Below are positions 61,597 through 64,000 of a DNA stretch of 64,000 nt, in pieces. The notes below the pieces were generated by a model. It made no database searches. It worked only from the letters and a program-made list of their open reading frames with translations, and had not been told where the DNA came from. The first letter of the stretch is position 1. Every line of letters starts with the position of its first letter. The DNA is from Jatrophihabitans sp. GAS493 (GTDB lineage: Bacteria > Actinomycetota > Actinomycetes > Mycobacteriales > Jatrophihabitantaceae), in assembly GCF_900230215.1 (NCBI RefSeq), contig NZ_LT907982.1, positions 4,759,568 to 4,823,567 of the forward strand. Direction: 5' to 3'. The position numbers and the translations under genes were made by a program.

Positions 61597-63566
61597 CCGC
61601 TCGCTACGGCGCCTGGCACGGCGGTCCGGATCCACTGGACTCCCCCTTCGACGTGCGCCGGGCGCTGGACGAGCTGGGCGAGGACGTGCTGGCCGGCGGG
61701 TCACCTCGCGACGCCCTGCGTAGCCTGCTGCGCCGAGGGCTGGACGGCCGCTCCGGACTGGACGCGCTGCGCCGCAAGGCGCGCGAGCGGGCCCGGGCCC
61801 TGCGCCGGGACAACCGTCTGGACGGGACGCTGCAGCAGGTTCGTGAGCTGCTCGACCAGGCTCTGGAGGCCGAGCGTCAGGCCCTCTTCCCCGACCCGGC
61901 CGACTCGGCCCGGATGGCCGAGGCGGAGCTGGACGCGTTGCCGAGCGACACCTCGCGAGCGGTTCGGCAGCTGAGCGAGTACCAGTGGCGCGATCCACAG
62001 GCCAAGGCGAAGTACGACGAGATCCAGGAGCTACTGCGTAGCGAGGTGCTGGACGCGCAGTTCGCCGGCATGCGGGATGCACTGGCCGGTGCCGACGCGC
62101 AGGACTTCGCCGCGATCGCCGAGATGATGCGAGCGCTGAACGACATGCTCGACGCCGACGCCCGGGGCGAGCACACCCAGGAGCAGTTCGACGAGTTCAT
62201 GAACCAGTACGGCCAGTATTTCCCGGATAATCCGACGAACCTGGCCGAGCTGGTCGACTCGCTGGCCCGACGCTCCGCGGCGGCCCAGCGGCTGATGAAC
62301 TCGCTGAGCCCCGAGCAGCAGGCCGAACTGGCCGGGCTCATGCAGCAGGCCATGGCCGATGCCGGGCTCTCCGAGCAGATGGGACGCCTGCAGGATTCGC
62401 TTCGCGCCGCCCGTCCCGACCTGCAGTGGGGTGGTCGGGAGCCGAACAACGGCGGTGAGGGGCCGGGGATGGGCTTCTCCGACGCGACCCAGGCCCTGGC
62501 CGAGCTGGCGGATCTGGACGAACTCGCAGCGCTGGCCGGGCAGGACTACCCTGGGGCGAGCCTGGACGACATCGACGACGAGCTCATCGAGCGGGCCCTC
62601 GGCCGGCCGGCCGTCGAGGATCTGGAGAACCTGCGCCGCATCGAGCGCGAACTGCAGAAGCAGGGTTACCTGGAGCGTGGGGGCGAGGGGCTGCAGTTGA
62701 GCCCGCGCGCCCTGCGCCGCCTCGGGGCGACCGCGCTGCGCCGGGTGTTCGCCGACCTGGAGTCGGTGGGACGCGGTGGCCATGACGTGCGCAACGCCGG
62801 CGCGGCCGGAGAGGTGACCGGCGCGAGCCGGCAGTGGCAGTTCGGGGACGAGCAGCCGCTGGACGTGGTGCGGACGGTGCGGAACTCGGTGCTGCGCAGT
62901 GGCCGGATCGATCGCGGTGCCGGTCGGCGCATCGAGCTGGCGCCGGAGGATTTCGAGGTGGTGGAGACCGAGCGTCGTTCGTCGTCGGCGATCGCGCTGC
63001 TCGTCGACATGTCCTGGTCGATGGAGCTTCGCGGAACGTGGGGTGAGGCGAAGACCACCGCGCTGGCCCTGCACTCGCTCGTCACCACCAAGTACCCGCA
63101 GGACGCCATCGAGATCATCGGGTTCAGCGACTACGCCCGCGTGATGACCCCGCGGCAGCTGGTCGACCATGATTTCCAGCGGGTGCAGGGCACCAACCTG
63201 CAGCACGCCCTCATGCTGGCCCGCCGGCATCTGGACAAGCACAAGACCTCCGACCCGATCATCCTGGTGATCACCGACGGCGAGCCGACCGCGCACCTGG
63301 CCGCCGACGGCTTCGCCGACTTCGACTGGCCGCCCTCGCCGCAGACCCTGGCCGCCACCTTCGCCGAGGTGGAGCGCTGCACCCGGCGCGGGGCCACCAT
63401 CAACGTCTTCATGCTCGACGACGAGCCCCGTCTCATCGACTTCATGCAGGAACTGGGGCGGCGCAACGGCGGCCGGGTGCTCCTCCCGGCCCGCGGAGCG
63501 CTGGGCGAGTACGTCGTCACCGACTACCTGCGCTCCCGCGACCGCGGCCGCCGTCGCGCCGGCTGA
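61593..63566 (+). CDS. VWA-domain partner of the MoxR ATPase (Rv0959-like)
   Basis: The 657-residue protein has a long N-terminal helical region (residues 1-300, Ala/Leu/Arg/Gln-rich with SLSPEQQAELAGLMQQA) and a C-terminal von Willebrand A domain. The metal-ion-dependent adhesion motif DxSxS is D472-M-S-W-S476, with a later TDGEPTAH motif. With the upstream ATPase it would form a metal-chelatase-like or chaperone complex. It is translated by a four-base overlap with the ATPase. Target and cofactor are not known. Translation ends 86 bp before an ECF sigma gene. Confidence 0.9.
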   Translation: MTARYGAWHGGPDPLDSPFDVRRALDELGEDVLAGGSPRDALRSLLRRGLDGRSGLDALRRKARERARALRRDNRLDGTLQQVRELLDQALEAERQALFPDPADSARMAEAELDALPSDTSRAVRQLSEYQWRDPQAKAKYDEIQELLRSEVLDAQFAGMRDALAGADAQDFAAIAEMMRALNDMLDADARGEHTQEQFDEFMNQYGQYFPDNPTNLAELVDSLARRSAAAQRLMNSLSPEQQAELAGLMQQAMADAGLSEQMGRLQDSLRAARPDLQWGGREPNNGGEGPGMGFSDATQALAELADLDELAALAGQDYPGASLDDIDDELIERALGRPAVEDLENLRRIERELQKQGYLERGGEGLQLSPRALRRLGATALRRVFADLESVGRGGHDVRNAGAAGEVTGASRQWQFGDEQPLDVVRTVRNSVLRSGRIDRGAGRRIELAPEDFEVVETERRSSSAIALLVDMSWSMELRGTWGEAKTTALALHSLVTTKYPQDAIEIIGFSDYARVMTPRQLVDHDFQRVQGTNLQHALMLARRHLDKHKTSDPIILVITDGEPTAHLAADGFADFDWPPSPQTLAATFAEVERCTRRGATINVFMLDDEPRLIDFMQELGRRNGGRVLLPARGALGEYVVTDYLRSRDRGRRRAG

Positions 63567-63583
63567 GCGTCTACCGGGTGGCG

Positions 63584-63613
63584 CGAACCAAATCGCCACC
63601 CCGCCTCGTCTAA
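63584..63613 (+). promoter_or_regulatory. Likely ECF promoter CGAACC-N17-CGTCTAA
   Basis: CGAACC at 63584-63589 is followed 17 bases later by CGTC at 63607-63610 and TAA, matching the general -35 AAC and -10 CGTC form of ECF sigma promoters. It lies 40 bp upstream of the sigma-factor start, so autoregulation is likely. The match is by inspection. Confidence 0.6.
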
Positions 63614-63652
63614 GAGAGTGTCAGGAGAGACGAGCAGCAGGAGGATGGACGA

Positions 63653-64000
63653 ATGCCAGACGAGGAGGCCTTCCGCGCCTTCGTCCAACTGCACGGCTCT
63701 CAGCTGACCCAGACCGCGCGGCTGCTCACCGGCAGCCACCACGGCGGCGAGGATCTGGCCCAGAACGTGCTGATCAAGCTGTACCTCAAGTGGGACCAGG
63801 TGAGCGCGCCGCTGGCCTACGCCCGCAAGTCCCTGGTGAGCACGCACATCGACTCGACCCGGCGGCGTTGGTGGGGCGAGCGCCCCACCGTTGAACTGCC
63901 CGACCTGCACAGCGTCGACGACGCCTCCCAGAGCACGGTTGCCAAGGACGAGATACGGCAACTGCTGACGGGGTTGAGCCCACGCGAGCGGGCCGTCGTG
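63653..64000 (+). CDS. SigE-family ECF RNA polymerase sigma factor, 3' end outside window
   Basis: The visible 116 codons begin with ATG 63653 behind a strong AGGAGG eight bases upstream. Region 2 is recognisable in FRAFVQLHGSQLTQTARLLT and EDLAQNVLIKLYLKWDQV, then AYARKSLVSTHIDSTRRRWW, and region 4 starts with LLTGLSPRERAVV at the window edge. The pattern (GSHHGGEDLAQ, STRRRWWGER) fits the actinobacterial SigE-family of ECF factors (about 170 residues). No anti-sigma factor is visible within the window; it may lie just beyond. The upstream promoter suggests it controls itself. Confidence 0.9.
   Translation, partial: MPDEEAFRAFVQLHGSQLTQTARLLTGSHHGGEDLAQNVLIKLYLKWDQVSAPLAYARKSLVSTHIDSTRRRWWGERPTVELPDLHSVDDASQSTVAKDEIRQLLTGLSPRERAVV

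Overview
The window reads as a contiguous piece of a GC-rich actinobacterial chromosome. The lineage comes from gene content: mycothiol genes (mshB, mca), an actinobacterial DapD, a lipid-droplet-associated protein beside ispH/xseA, a BsaP-type biotin synthase partner, a 13E12-type (DUF222) HNH nuclease and many GTG starts. From memory, most housekeeping genes match those of Mycobacterium tuberculosis between about Rv1080c and Rv1205, in reshuffled blocks, but the rest does not look mycobacterial. A soil or plant-associated Frankiales/Nakamurellales/Jatrophihabitans-like organism is my guess; the genus cannot be read from the sequence. I saw no rRNA, tRNA, CRISPR, IS element or prophage.

Layout. 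Positions 1-5.4 kb hold a LOG-family hydrolase (cut by the window edge), divergent dapE and dapD (lysine/meso-DAP branch), a membrane-anchored transglycosylase-like protein, the 7Fe ferredoxin fdxA and a GNAT acetyltransferase. Next, 5.4-13.0 kb carries mshB with a small membrane protein, then a five-gene dipeptide/oligopeptide ABC importer operon read right to left (dppC, binding protein, dppB, two ATPases). At 13.4-15.3 kb a nitrilase-family amidase is translationally coupled to a class I aminotransferase. An AbiEi/DUF559-type gene (15.5-16.5 kb) is bracketed by a small repeat family. It is followed on the minus strand by the typA/DEAD-helicase pair and assorted small genes: two membrane or lipoproteins, a MarR regulator, a coupled SGNH-hydrolase/cyclase pair and a methyltransferase.

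Positions 25.8-36.6 kb are a conserved housekeeping block: ychF, rmuC, a DUF6542 protein, ispH, lipid-droplet protein, xseA-xseB, glpX, a YbjQ protein, fumC and a flavin-binding oxidase-like protein. A bioF-bioD-bioB-bsaP operon (no bioA) and phoH2 follow. From 42.2 to 57.1 kb there is a second block: short-chain prenyl transferase, hemolysin III, a Gly/Arg-rich ribbon-helix-helix-like protein with octamer repeats upstream, a YyaL/DUF255 thioredoxin protein, and mca-greA. Set into it are a GH1 glucosidase with its LacI regulator and a CebR-like operator, an HNH nuclease, a saccharopine-dehydrogenase-like reductase, a monooxygenase, an M24 peptidase and a DUF1992 protein. The right end has a MarR-DrrA-DrrB drug-export operon, a MoxR ATPase/VWA pair, and the start of an ECF sigma factor with a likely self-recognised promoter.

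No wholly new multi-gene system stands out. The best leads are regulatory or structural: the octamer array before the RHH/GRG-rich protein, the repeat family around the AbiEi/DUF559 gene, the cyclase with replaced metal-ligand histidines, the BsaP gene fused into the biotin operon, the LacI operator at the GH1 gene, and several perfect palindromes whose regulators are unknown.
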